Below, one piece after another: positions 24,493-32,664 of a DNA stretch of 38,223 bases. Source of the DNA: Collinsella sp. (GTDB taxonomy: Bacteria > Actinomycetota > Coriobacteriia > Coriobacteriales > Coriobacteriaceae). The stretch's first letter is position 1; every line of letters begins with the position of its first letter. Under the pieces are notes generated by a model, which was not told the origin of the DNA, did no database searches, and worked only from the letters and a program-made list of their open reading frames with translations. The stretch covers positions 323-38,545 of the forward strand of contig DXMG01000020.1 in NCBI GenBank assembly GCA_019414325.1. Reading direction: 5' to 3'. The position numbers and the translations under genes were made by a program.

Positions 24493-25473
24493 TTAAAGGC
24501 CGAGCATCGGCTCCAGAACGAAGAAGTATGCGAGCACTACGATGCCCAGGATGATGCGGTAGACGCCGAAGCACTTGAAGTCGTGACGGCGGACGAAGCC
24601 CATAAGCCACTTGATGGCGATGAGCGACACCACAAAGGCGACGACGCAGCCCACACCCAGGATGGCGATCTCGTTGGCGCCAAACGTACCGCCCTTAATA
24701 AAGTACTTGACCAGCTTGAGCGCGCTCGCACCAAACATAACGGGAATGGCCAGGAAGAACGTGAACTTAGACGCCACCGAGCGCGTGCAGCCCAGCAGCA
24801 GGCCGCCGATGATGGTGGAACCGGAGCGAGACGTACCAGGCACCAGCGAAAGCACCTGGAAGCAGCCGATACCCAGCGCAGTCTTCCAGCTCAGGTCCTC
24901 GAGCGTGGCGATGGATCCAAAGTCCAGATCCTCGTCATCGTCCTCATCCTCAGCGGTAGCCGCGGCGGGCGCCGCAAAGTGCGCACCGGCGGGACGTCCA
25001 CCCGACACCACAGCACGCGAACCAAACGAACCGGCAACGGCCATTTCCTCGCGCTTGCTCGCGCGCCAGTTCTCGATCACGATAAACAGCACGCCGTACA
25101 CAATGAGCGCCAGCGCCACGACGGGAGCATTATAGAAATGCTCCTCCATCCAGTCGTTAAGCGGCAGACCGATCGCCGCGGCGGGAATACAGCCGAGCAC
25201 AATCTTGCCCCACAGTACCCAGGTGTCGCGACGACCCTCCTTGCCCTTGCTGGGAGAAAACGGGTTGAGGTCGTAGAAGAACAGGACGCAGACAGCCAAA
25301 ATGGCGCCAAGCTGAATCACGACCAGGAACATATTCCAGAACGTCTCGCTCACGTTCATCTTGACGAACTCGTCCACCAAGATCATGTGACCGGTCGACG
25401 AAACAGGCAGCCATTCGGTGATGCCCTCGACCAGGCCCATGAAGGCAGATTTTAGAAGCTCGATGATATCCAA
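24493..25473 (-). CDS. uppP: Undecaprenyl-diphosphate phosphatase (UppP/BacA)
   Basis: This 326-residue membrane enzyme recycles undecaprenyl diphosphate to the monophosphate for cell-wall synthesis and gives bacitracin tolerance. Both active-site motifs are present: EGITEWLPVSSTGH at 17-30 and PGTSRSGST in the C-terminal half. It is longer than the usual 270 or so residues because a loop rich in Ala, Asp and Glu (AAATAEDEDDDEDLDF) is inserted between helices. The start is a TTG at 25473 with GAGGGGG five bases upstream; upstream frame sequence has no ribosome site. It is divergent from the stress-protein gene. Confidence 0.93.
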   Translation of the reverse strand: MDIIELLKSAFMGLVEGITEWLPVSSTGHMILVDEFVKMNVSETFWNMFLVVIQLGAILAVCVLFFYDLNPFSPSKGKEGRRDTWVLWGKIVLGCIPAAAIGLPLNDWMEEHFYNAPVVALALIVYGVLFIVIENWRASKREEMAVAGSFGSRAVVSGGRPAGAHFAAPAAATAEDEDDDEDLDFGSIATLEDLSWKTALGIGCFQVLSLVPGTSRSGSTIIGGLLLGCTRSVASKFTFFLAIPVMFGASALKLVKYFIKGGTFGANEIAILGVGCVVAFVVSLIAIKWLMGFVRRHDFKCFGVYRIILGIVVLAYFFVLEPMLGL

Positions 25474-25720
25474 AGGGACCCCCTCGTTAGACACCCGCCG
25501 ATATTGTTCTGCGGACGGTGCGGGCGATGTCCCATTATCAACCGTTGGCGGCGCGCCTGCGCCTACCCTTACCAAAAAACTCGCCCGTTCACAGAATTGC
25601 GAGCGGTCAAACCCAAATCCTTGGGTATAACTGCAACAAGATAAAGTGTCCGGCGGCCACGCATCCGCGCCCGCCCGATGCACGAGCCCCACGCCCGTGC
25701 GATAGACCAAGGAGGAAACC

Positions 25721-26158
25721 ATGAACGAGGGCTACACCAAGGTATTTGTTTCACTCGACGGTACTGAGCAGCAGGATTTTGTGCTCGCACGCGCCATCAA
25801 GGTCGCCGCGAACAACGGCGCCAAGCTGATTATCGGCCACGTTATCGATTCCACGGCACTCGAGAGCGCCGGTTCCTATCCGGTCGATCTGGTCAACGGC
25901 CTAGAGGAGGCATTTAAGAACTCCATCGCCAAGCAGCTCGAAGAGGCCAAGGCCAATCCCGACATTCCCGAGGTCGAGGTCATGATTCGCGCCGGCCGCA
26001 TTCGCGAGACGCTCAAAGACGAGATGCTCGACGTGGTCAAGCCCGACCTGGTGCTCTGCGGCGCTCGTGGCCTGTCCTCGATCAAGTATGCACTCCTGGG
26101 TTCAATTTCGACGTTCCTGCTGCGCAACACCGACTGCGACATCTTGGTCGTGAAGTAG
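25721..26158 (+). CDS. Universal stress protein UspA family
   Basis: This 145-residue single Usp domain opens with YTKVFVSLDGTEQQDFVLARAI and has the ATP-binding GARGLSSIKYALLGSIS (G-2x-G-9x-G-S) near the C-terminus, so it is likely an ATP-binding type. Such proteins help survival under stress or energy limitation, but the exact job is unknown. AAGGAGG precedes the ATG. A TATAAC box at 25626-25631, preceded by GGG, may be its -10. A terminator follows; it is monocistronic. Confidence 0.93.
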   Translation: MNEGYTKVFVSLDGTEQQDFVLARAIKVAANNGAKLIIGHVIDSTALESAGSYPVDLVNGLEEAFKNSIAKQLEEAKANPDIPEVEVMIRAGRIRETLKDEMLDVVKPDLVLCGARGLSSIKYALLGSISTFLLRNTDCDILVVK

Positions 26159-26212
26159 CAAACGTACGCCTAACGCATCGCGGAGCGCAAGCCCACGTGC
26201 CCAAGTCTTCCA

Positions 26213-26250
26213 AGAGCGGGACCACCATTACGGTGGCCCCGCTTTGCTTT
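26213..26250 (+). terminator. Intrinsic terminator after the stress protein
   Basis: A stem AGCGGG-CCACC / GGTGG-CCCGCT with one mismatch and a five-base loop is followed by TTGCTTT. The T-run reaches the hipA stop codon on the opposite strand. Confidence 0.8.
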
Positions 26251-27538
26251 AGGCTGAGAATTGCTCCAGAACCCTCATTCTCTCAACGGAATCCGTCTGA
26301 ATTTTCAGAGCGACCCGACCCAAATCTCCGGTTGCAGAGGCAAGTTCTGCAAGCTGGGCAGACACCTCTTCAGCCACTTCCGCCGCGATGTTCTTGATCA
26401 TCTTGAGTGGCAGATGCAAATCTTGAGACATGAATTCGAAATCTTCAGGAGTCACCCCATCGATCACCCGGTGATCCCCAATATCAATCCCAAGATTATG
26501 GTCGTATCCCATTATCGTCGTGCAAACAATATCGTATGCAGGGGCCAACCTCTTTTCCCGCCAACTCGGACTATAAAGAAACGAATGGTTCTTGAGATGC
26601 GAGTCGCAATTCCCCAACGCATAATCGACCATTACCTGACGAGCGAACATTTGAGTATCAGCAATTACGTTAGACGATTGCTCTCTTATCAATCGGCCGC
26701 AAAGAGCCATATAGCAGCTATCGGGACGTGTCTCGTATTTCATATACGAAGGCCAGCCAACCGCTTGGCAAAAATCCTCCTGATGCAGCCTCAGAGGCAC
26801 ATCGAATCCGCTCATCGACGGCGGCTCATTGCTCCAGATTCTGTCATAACGCTCGGAAAAGAACGCACCAGGAATCGTATCCGAAGCTTCTGAACGGGCA
26901 ATTTCAAGCCCAGCAGCAGACGCTGCCGTCATGCAAATTAATTCGTTGAACGGCAAATCCGGATGTTTAGTTGAAGCAATCTTGACTATGTGAGTCGAGG
27001 GGGCAGAGCCGAGCGGCAGCATCCAATCCCCCGACCCGGCCTTTTTTGCATCTTTACCGCGCGGTAAAAACCAACCGGTTTTAGACTGAGCGCCCGCCAA
27101 CGACAGCCTCGAATCCTGCATATCATTTGCAATCTCAAACACTTCCGCCTTAGAAAGTGCCTCAAAATCCTCGTCTTGCAGAGGACGATAGCCCGGATCG
27201 TAGCTCGATTTCTCATCGCCGAGAAACCTCAAGGCACCAACGCACTCATCGCCCAAACGCTCGAGCATCGATAAATAGTCTGACTGGGGGATTTGAAAAC
27301 GCATCGACAGCTCATGCCGAACCGGGCCCTCGGGAAGCATGCCCGAAAAGAAGGCCGAAAACTCATTGCTGGCATATGGCTCATGTCGCAAGGGAAGAGA
27401 AGCTGAGAGTGCGGCAGCATCGTCGCGTTCAAGATATCCCTCATCATATGCAAACGTCTCGTTTACGGGGTCGGCCCTCTCAAATTCTCCGACCAGCTCA
27501 AACGTTCCCCGATACTCACGATAAACCTTTAATGCCAT
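26249..27538 (-). CDS. hipA: HipA-type serine/threonine kinase toxin
   Basis: The 429-residue protein has the HipA fold: an N-terminal subdomain, the loop SLAGAQSKTG at 147-156, the catalytic GNCDSHLKN at 309-317 (D312, N317) and the metal-binding D336 in LAPAYDIV. In the family the kinase phosphorylates an aminoacyl-tRNA synthetase (GltX in E. coli), stops translation and promotes persistence. The start overlaps the hipB stop by 10 bases. Base composition is visibly lower in GC than its neighbours, which suggests later acquisition. All key residues are intact, so it should be active. Confidence 0.92.
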   Translation of the reverse strand: MALKVYREYRGTFELVGEFERADPVNETFAYDEGYLERDDAAALSASLPLRHEPYASNEFSAFFSGMLPEGPVRHELSMRFQIPQSDYLSMLERLGDECVGALRFLGDEKSSYDPGYRPLQDEDFEALSKAEVFEIANDMQDSRLSLAGAQSKTGWFLPRGKDAKKAGSGDWMLPLGSAPSTHIVKIASTKHPDLPFNELICMTAASAAGLEIARSEASDTIPGAFFSERYDRIWSNEPPSMSGFDVPLRLHQEDFCQAVGWPSYMKYETRPDSCYMALCGRLIREQSSNVIADTQMFARQVMVDYALGNCDSHLKNHSFLYSPSWREKRLAPAYDIVCTTIMGYDHNLGIDIGDHRVIDGVTPEDFEFMSQDLHLPLKMIKNIAAEVAEEVSAQLAELASATGDLGRVALKIQTDSVERMRVLEQFSA

Positions 27539-27774
27539 GAGCCGTCGCCCCTCTCCCTCAGGATCAAATCGACCCCCAAGCTGTTAGCGATTTGAAGGGT
27601 TTGGCGAAGATTGGCACCCGCCTTTCCACGCTCAAGCTCGCTCACAAAGCGCAAACTGCACTGGTTGAAATCAGCCACATCGCGTTGGGTATAACCGAGC
27701 TTCTTCCGGCGCTCACGCAAATATGCACCGAGTTCAGCTGGGTCAAAAATCGTTCGCTCATTCCAGTCTTGCAT
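27529..27774 (-). CDS. hipB: HipB-type antitoxin, XRE family
   Basis: This 81-residue protein is a helix-turn-helix repressor (LGAYLRERRKKLGYTQRDVADFNQCSLRFVSELERGK) with the short C-terminal tail that in HipB binds HipA or is degraded. It should repress its own operon and neutralise HipA. Two identical palindromes lie just upstream. GGGGAT is the probable ribosome site. Confidence 0.93.
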   Translation of the reverse strand: MQDWNERTIFDPAELGAYLRERRKKLGYTQRDVADFNQCSLRFVSELERGKAGANLRQTLQIANSLGVDLILRERGDGSWH

Positions 27775-27784
27775 GCTAATCCCC

Positions 27785-27848
27785 TATGATTATCCCAAAC
27801 GGGATAATCATAGCACATCATGATGGAATTATCCCGTTTGGGATAATT
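27785..27848 (-). promoter_or_regulatory. hipBA operator pair and overlapping promoter
   Basis: Site 1 (27785-27812) is a perfect 12-bp palindrome with an AAAC centre; site 2 (27827-27848) has 9-bp arms with a GTTT centre. Both contain ATTATCCC-N4-GGGATAAT, so site 2 is site 1 reversed. An extended -10 (TGCTATGAT) on the minus strand lies inside site 1, so bound HipB would block RNA polymerase. E. coli HipB sites are TATCC-N8-GGATA; here the gap is N6. Confidence 0.88.
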
Positions 27849-27890
27849 GTCTTAACGTGAATGACGCTCCGGGACGTTACACCGCGACGA

Positions 27891-28934
27891 CTACTCAAAG
27901 TATTGAAACTTGTTGGTCGAGAAGGCAAACGTGACGACAAAGCCTTTGCCGGGCTCGGATGCCGCGGTGACGTCAATGCCCATCTTGGAGCACAGGCGTG
28001 CCACCAGGTAGAGGCCGATGCCCGTTGCGCGCTTGGTGGCGCGACCGTTGTCGCCGGTAAAGCCCTTCTCGAACACGCGCGGCAGGTCTGCCGCGCTCAC
28101 GCCGCAGCCGTTGTCCGCAACGGCAAGCTCGATGCGCTCGCTCGCCAGGCCCTCGTCCAGCAACGCGCCCGAAAACACGATCTTTGCGCCGTCCTCGCGC
28201 GCATATTTAATGCTGTTCTGAATGAGCTGGCCCAGAATAAACTCGAGCCACTTCTCGTCGGTAAAGACCTCAAAGTCGAGGTTCTCGCACACCGGGGCCA
28301 CGTGCGCCGCGATGAGCTCGCGCGCGTTGGCCTTAATCGCGCCCGTCACCAAGGTCTTGAGATCCCAGCGGCGAATCAGGTAGTCGCGCTCCACGACTTC
28401 CGAACGCGCGTAGTACAGCGCCTGGTCGATATAGCGCTCCACGCGAGCCAACTCACGGCCCAGGTCATCCACACGAGACAGGTCGTCTTCGCTGCCATCC
28501 AGGTTTTCCAAAATTAGATGAGCCGCCGCCAGGGGCAGTTTGGCCTCGTGGACCCAGCTCTCGATATAGTCGCGATAGTCATCGGTCTGACGCCGGCCTT
28601 CGGCAACCTCGTCGCAAGCGGCTTTGCCCACCCGGCGCAAGACCTCGTACTCGAGCTCGCCCTCGGCATAGGTCGGGCATTGCACCATCTCCTGCACCCA
28701 TGCGGGGCTCTCGAGCTCCTCGGCCGCGCGCTCCAGCTGACGCAGAAAACGGCGGCGACGCGCGTACTCGACCACGATGCCGAGCATACCAAAGATAAAG
28801 GAAACGCCGACCGCCACGACCACAATAGAAACGGGTGCACCGGCGACCGTCAGCACAAAGCAGCTCAGCAGCACGCCGCACGTCCACACGGCGACGGGAA
28901 GCAGCGCATCTTTAAAGAATTTGCCAAACGACAT
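27891..28934 (-). CDS. Sensor histidine kinase, BceS/GraS-like
   Basis: The 347-residue protein has two closely spaced N-terminal helices with almost no extracellular loop, the layout of intramembrane-sensing kinases that respond to cell-wall antibiotics. The phospho-acceptor is H129 in SWVHEAKLPLAA. ATP-site motifs are LIQNSIKYA (N box), VADNGCGV (G1), GFTGDNGR and GIGLYL (G2). It is nine bases after the response regulator. BceS kinases normally pair with a BceAB ABC transporter, which is not in this window, so its signal is unknown. Confidence 0.92.
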   Translation of the reverse strand: MSFGKFFKDALLPVAVWTCGVLLSCFVLTVAGAPVSIVVVAVGVSFIFGMLGIVVEYARRRRFLRQLERAAEELESPAWVQEMVQCPTYAEGELEYEVLRRVGKAACDEVAEGRRQTDDYRDYIESWVHEAKLPLAAAHLILENLDGSEDDLSRVDDLGRELARVERYIDQALYYARSEVVERDYLIRRWDLKTLVTGAIKANARELIAAHVAPVCENLDFEVFTDEKWLEFILGQLIQNSIKYAREDGAKIVFSGALLDEGLASERIELAVADNGCGVSAADLPRVFEKGFTGDNGRATKRATGIGLYLVARLCSKMGIDVTAASEPGKGFVVTFAFSTNKFQYFE

Positions 28935-28943
28935 AGCCGGCCC

Positions 28944-29615
28944 CTAGACCGAATAGCCTTGGCCGCGATGCGTCGTCAAATACCCCTTGATGCCGATTTT
29001 TTCGAGCGTGGTACGCAGGCGGTTGATGTTGACGGTGAGCGTATTGTCGTCCACGAAGGCGTCGGAGTCCCACAGGTCCTGCATGATGGCCGAGCGCGAA
29101 ACAATCTTGCCCGCGCGGCTCAGAAGCAGTGAGAGGATACGCAGTTCGTTTTTGGTGAGCTCGGTGCTAGTGCCGGTTTGCGTGTTGGTGACCATTGAGC
29201 GGGCGAGGTCGAGCTCCAGCCCCTTGTGGACAAGTGTACTGCGCTCGCCTGCCGCCGCGGTGCGACGCAGCAGTGCGTTGATGCGCGCCACAAGCACGCG
29301 CGCGCTGTAGGGCTTGGGAACAAAGTCGTCCGCGCCGAGCGTCATGGCCATGACCTCGTCGATCTCGGTCGTGCGCGACGTGAGAACGATGATGGGGACC
29401 TCGGATTCGCGACGGACCTCATGGCAGATGTGCTGGCCGTCTTTGACAGGGAGCGTGAGATCGAGCAGCACCAGGTCGGGCGCGGCGGCGAGAATATCGC
29501 GCGAGACATGCTCAAACGATTCGCAGGCCTCGACCTCAAAACCGGCACGAGCAAGGATGTCGGCAAGTTCACGACGAATGGGCTCGTCGTCCTCAACGAC
29601 ATAAATCAGCGCCAT
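28944..29615 (-). CDS. Response regulator, OmpR/PhoB (BceR-like) family
   Basis: The 223-residue protein has a receiver domain with acidic E8-D9-D10, phospho-acceptor D52 (LLDLTLP) and K101. It is joined to an OmpR-type winged helix (LTKNELRILSLLL, VDDNTLTVNINRLRTTL). I placed the start at ATG 29615 with GAGGGGAG upstream; an in-frame extension covers an unrelated intergenic region. It forms an operon with the kinase that follows. Targets are not visible locally. Confidence 0.93.
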   Translation of the reverse strand: MALIYVVEDDEPIRRELADILARAGFEVEACESFEHVSRDILAAAPDLVLLDLTLPVKDGQHICHEVRRESEVPIIVLTSRTTEIDEVMAMTLGADDFVPKPYSARVLVARINALLRRTAAAGERSTLVHKGLELDLARSMVTNTQTGTSTELTKNELRILSLLLSRAGKIVSRSAIMQDLWDSDAFVDDNTLTVNINRLRTTLEKIGIKGYLTTHRGQGYSV

Positions 29616-29752
29616 GGATTTCGCTCCCCTCTTGGTTGTCTTGCCACCATTATGGCTGCGAAACTGCAGGTGTGCACCGTGCGCGGTGCCAAGGTGACAG
29701 AACTGTTCGCGAGCGGGGGCGTTTTGTCCGCCTCGCACTCGCAGCGGCGGCG

Positions 29753-29796
29753 GGGACCAAAATGATTCTTTAATCCCCGTCCCAGAAAAATCATTT
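29753..29796. repeat. GGGAC-family inverted repeat overlapping a stop codon
   Basis: AAATGATT (29760-29767) and AATCATTT (29789-29796) flank a centre containing ATCCCCGTCCC, with a second GGGGACC just outside. On the minus strand it reads CTGGGACGGGGATTAAAG. It overlaps the stop codon of the adjacent unknown gene. Confidence 0.6.
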
Positions 29797-30502
29797 AGCG
29801 GCGGGCACGGAGCTTTTCGTAGCCTTCGGCGAAGAAGGCGACCGTGGCGGCGTCGGCCTCGGCGGCATCTGTCTCGGTCGCGGGGACCACGCCGTGCTCG
29901 TCGCTCACTAGGAACAGCGCGCCCTTAAGCTGCGCGGGAATGTCTACGCGCGTGACCGGGATGCCCTTGGTCTGGGCCAGCTGCTCGATGAGCGTCGCCG
30001 TGCCGCACAGGCACTCGTCCGCCGGCGCCACAAAGGCAAGCTCGCCGTTGTTGACGGCGGCGAGCAGCTCGGGCGCCACGCCGGTTTCGTCGGCCTCGGA
30101 GCGGGCCTCTGCGGAGCGGGCGCGCAGCGCCTTGGCCGACGTATCGGCGAGCGGCTCGTACTCCCCCACCGTCATGGCGGCGTTGCCGTTGACGTCGATC
30201 ACCAGCATGAGCACGCCGTCATGTGCGGTGTAATCGCCCTCGGCAAGCGACCACTCAACGTGCTGTTTGGCCCAGCTGAGCATGTTATGGGTAAGCGGCT
30301 CGCCCTGCACCAGGCGCTCGGACAGTGCGCGGATGTGGCGGTTGAGCATGGGCACCTTTTTGTTGGACATGCGCCAACGGCAGACAAGCGCGGGCTTGTC
30401 GAGCGTGAACTTCTCGACCGCCTCCTGATTGGCGCAAAAGTCCTCGTACGCACGCTGATCCTCGGCATTGCCAAACAGCTCGGCATCATCCACAACGGCC
30501 AT
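29795..30502 (-). CDS. Uncharacterised protein
   Basis: The 235-residue, mostly acidic soluble protein has no signal peptide or membrane helix. Seen features are RWRMSNKKVPMLNRHIRALSERL, HDGVLMLVIDVNGNAAMT, an Ala/Glu-rich middle and a C-terminal part with FVAPADECLCGTATLIEQLAQ. I do not recognise a family. The start is ATG 30502 with GAAAGG upstream; a TTG two codons earlier is possible. A -35/-10 pair (TTGGTG, 17 bases, TATAAC) on the minus strand overlaps the purH-side terminator just upstream. It is probably monocistronic. Confidence 0.8.
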   Translation of the reverse strand: MAVVDDAELFGNAEDQRAYEDFCANQEAVEKFTLDKPALVCRWRMSNKKVPMLNRHIRALSERLVQGEPLTHNMLSWAKQHVEWSLAEGDYTAHDGVLMLVIDVNGNAAMTVGEYEPLADTSAKALRARSAEARSEADETGVAPELLAAVNNGELAFVAPADECLCGTATLIEQLAQTKGIPVTRVDIPAQLKGALFLVSDEHGVVPATETDAAEADAATVAFFAEGYEKLRARR

Positions 30503-30543
30503 ATCCAACCTTTCTCAAAAACATACACCGCACCGTTATACCC

Positions 30544-30577
30544 AAAAAAGCCGCCCGCACCAACCGGCACGGACGGC
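30544..30577 (-). terminator. Intrinsic terminator at the end of the purH 3-prime region
   Basis: An 8-bp stem (GCCGTCCG / CGGGCGGC with one wobble) is followed on the minus strand by six T residues. It is about 200 bases after the purH stop, so the purH transcript probably includes the structured element at 30635-30734. Confidence 0.75.
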
Positions 30578-30634
30578 AATGGATAGCTTTAGTTCGGGTC
30601 GAGCCAATACCACTGGTGGAGCACAAGTCAGCGA

Positions 30635-30734
30635 GCCGGCACCAAGTGCCTCAGGTCGCCGCGAAAGAGGAGCGACGCGTACTTCTGTACGCGAGCGACG
30701 GTTTGAGCGGCGAGACGAGGTGCTTGGGGCCGGC
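30635..30734 (-). other. Second type of long structured element, in the purH 3-prime region
   Basis: The outer arms 30635-30652 and 30717-30734 pair over 18 bases with two wobbles and one mismatch. A middle stem TCGCCGC/GCGGCGA (30656-30662, 30707-30713) follows. Then comes a 13-by-13-base internal loop (GAAAGAGGAGCGA, AGCGACGGTTTGA) and an inner stem CGCGTAC/GTACGCG with a TTCT loop. A separate perfect 12-bp hairpin (30748-30775) stands between it and the purH stop. Confidence 0.7.
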
Positions 30735-30779
30735 GCACCGTCGAGCAGTTACGCGGTTTGGTAAAACCGCGTAACGATA

Positions 30780-32387
30780 TTAGTGGCGGAAGTGGCGGGC
30801 CCCCGTGAAGACCATAGCAATATTGTGCTCATTGCAGGCCTGGATGCTCTCGTCGTCGCGCTTGGAGCCGCCGGGCTGGATGATGCAGGTCACGCCGTGC
30901 GCGGCAAGCACGTCGACGTTGTCGCGGAACGGGAAGAACGCGTCGCTTGCACAGGCAAAGCCGCCCTTCTCCACGCCCTCGCGCTCGCAGAAGTTCTCGG
31001 CGCGCTCGCAGGCAAGCAGTGCAGAGTCAACGCGGTTGGGCTGACCCGGGCCCATGCCAATGCCGGCCTTACCCTTGGAGACCAGGATGGCGTTGGACTT
31101 GACGCCCTTGCAGACCTTCCAGGCAAACTCGAGCTCGGCCATCTCAGCGTCGGTGGGCTTACGGTCGGTGGGGAACGTGAAGGTCGCGGGATCCTCGGTC
31201 ACGTGGTCGACTTCCTGCACCAGCATGCCGCCGTCGACGGAGCGCAGCTCCACCTGGGCGCCGTGGTCCACGCCGCCGGTAGCCAGCACACGCAGGTTGG
31301 GGCGCTTGGCCATGCGCTCGAGCGCCTCGGCAGTGTAGCTCGGGGCGATGATAACCTCGACGAACTGCTTGTTCTGATCGGCAAAGTGCTCAACCAGCTC
31401 ATAGGGAACCTCGCGGTTGCAGGCGATGATGCCGCCAAAGGCGCTCTTGGGATCGCAGGCGAAGGCACGGTCGTAGGCGGCCGTGATGTCCTCGGCCACG
31501 GCGGAGCCGCAGGGGTTCTGATGCTTGAGGATCACGCAGGCCGGCTCGTCGAACTCGCGGACCAGGTTCCAAGCGGCGTCGGCATCCAGATAGTTGTTGT
31601 AGCTGAGCGGCTTGCCCTGGATCTGCTCGGAGCCCACGAGCGGGAACTGCGAGCTCGCGGTGTTCTCGCAGCCCTCGGCAAAGCGATAGACCGTGGCCTT
31701 TTGCTGCGGGTTCTCGCCATAGCGCAGGTCGTCGACCTTCTCCAGCGAGATCTCGAGCTTGGCAGAGGTGTCCGCCACGTCGCTTGCCTGGGCGGCAAGC
31801 CAACGGGAGATAGCCGTGTCGTAGGCGGCGGTGGTCTGGTAGACCTTCACCTGCAGGCGACGACGGGTGGAAAGCGTGGTGCAACCGCCGGTCTCGTGCA
31901 TCTCGGCCAGGACGGCGTCGTAGTCGGCCGGATCGGAGATGACGGTAACGCTCGTGGCGTTCTTGGCAGCAGAGCGCAGCATGGAGGGACCGCCGATGTC
32001 GATGTGCTCGATGGCATCCGCGAAGGTGACCTCGGGGTTGGCAACGGTCTTCTCGAACTCGTACAGGTTGACGACGACCAGGTCGATCAGCTTAATGCCG
32101 TGCTGAGCGGCCTCCTGCATGTGCTGCTCGGAATCGCGGCGGGCCAGCAGCGCGCCGTGAACCTTGGGGTGCAGGGTCTTAACGCGGCCGTCCATCATCT
32201 CGGGATAGCCCGTGAACTCCTCGATGGGGGTTACGGGAACGCCCGCGTCCTCGATGGCACGAGCCGTGCCGCCCGTAGAGATGATCTCGACGCCAAAGTC
32301 ATCGACCAGCGTCCGTGCGAAATCGACGACGCCCGTCTTATCGGTAACCGAGATCAACGCGCGTGCGATCTTCACATCAGATCCCAT
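30780..32387 (-). CDS. purH: Bifunctional AICAR formyltransferase / IMP cyclohydrolase
   Basis: This 535-residue enzyme catalyses the last two steps of de novo purine synthesis, AICAR to FAICAR and then IMP. The N-terminal cyclohydrolase domain has ISVTDKTG, STGGTARAI and MDGRVKTLHPKVHG. The C-terminal transformylase has the catalytic KHQNPCG and VCKGVKSNAIL. The length is normal and all motifs are intact. GGAGGAC precedes the ATG. No other pur gene is adjacent. The 277-base divergent gap to the GNAT gene holds a GCATCGA/TCGATGC palindrome at 32488-32506, a possible operator. Confidence 0.97.
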   Translation of the reverse strand: MGSDVKIARALISVTDKTGVVDFARTLVDDFGVEIISTGGTARAIEDAGVPVTPIEEFTGYPEMMDGRVKTLHPKVHGALLARRDSEQHMQEAAQHGIKLIDLVVVNLYEFEKTVANPEVTFADAIEHIDIGGPSMLRSAAKNATSVTVISDPADYDAVLAEMHETGGCTTLSTRRRLQVKVYQTTAAYDTAISRWLAAQASDVADTSAKLEISLEKVDDLRYGENPQQKATVYRFAEGCENTASSQFPLVGSEQIQGKPLSYNNYLDADAAWNLVREFDEPACVILKHQNPCGSAVAEDITAAYDRAFACDPKSAFGGIIACNREVPYELVEHFADQNKQFVEVIIAPSYTAEALERMAKRPNLRVLATGGVDHGAQVELRSVDGGMLVQEVDHVTEDPATFTFPTDRKPTDAEMAELEFAWKVCKGVKSNAILVSKGKAGIGMGPGQPNRVDSALLACERAENFCEREGVEKGGFACASDAFFPFRDNVDVLAAHGVTCIIQPGGSKRDDESIQACNEHNIAMVFTGARHFRH

Positions 32388-32664
32388 GCAGTCCTCCTGT
32401 CTGGTACGCCGCCGTGCTCTGTGAGTCGGTGATACGTCGATCTGCAGCGCTCGCGCAGCGGCATTGAAAATACTGATTTAATGTAGCGCATCGAGCGCGT
32501 CGATGCACCCCGCAACGGTCGCATGTGCAGAAAAAGCTTGCGAGCGGAGGGCATGGGCGCAGCACCGGGCGCGGTGAGTTCATGGAACACAGGGGCACCA
32601 TAATTAGATGCCAATGGCGTGGTAGAACTGTGCTCGATATGCATCCGCAAAAGAAAGAGGCACT

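Noticed and set aside
26249..26260. Read-through of the stress-protein transcript into hipA antisense RNA
   Set aside because: A good terminator ends exactly at the hipA stop codon, so significant antisense transcription is unlikely.
30783..32432. A 549-codon plus-strand frame opposite purH
   Set aside because: It lies almost wholly inside a conserved enzyme gene and has no ribosome site.
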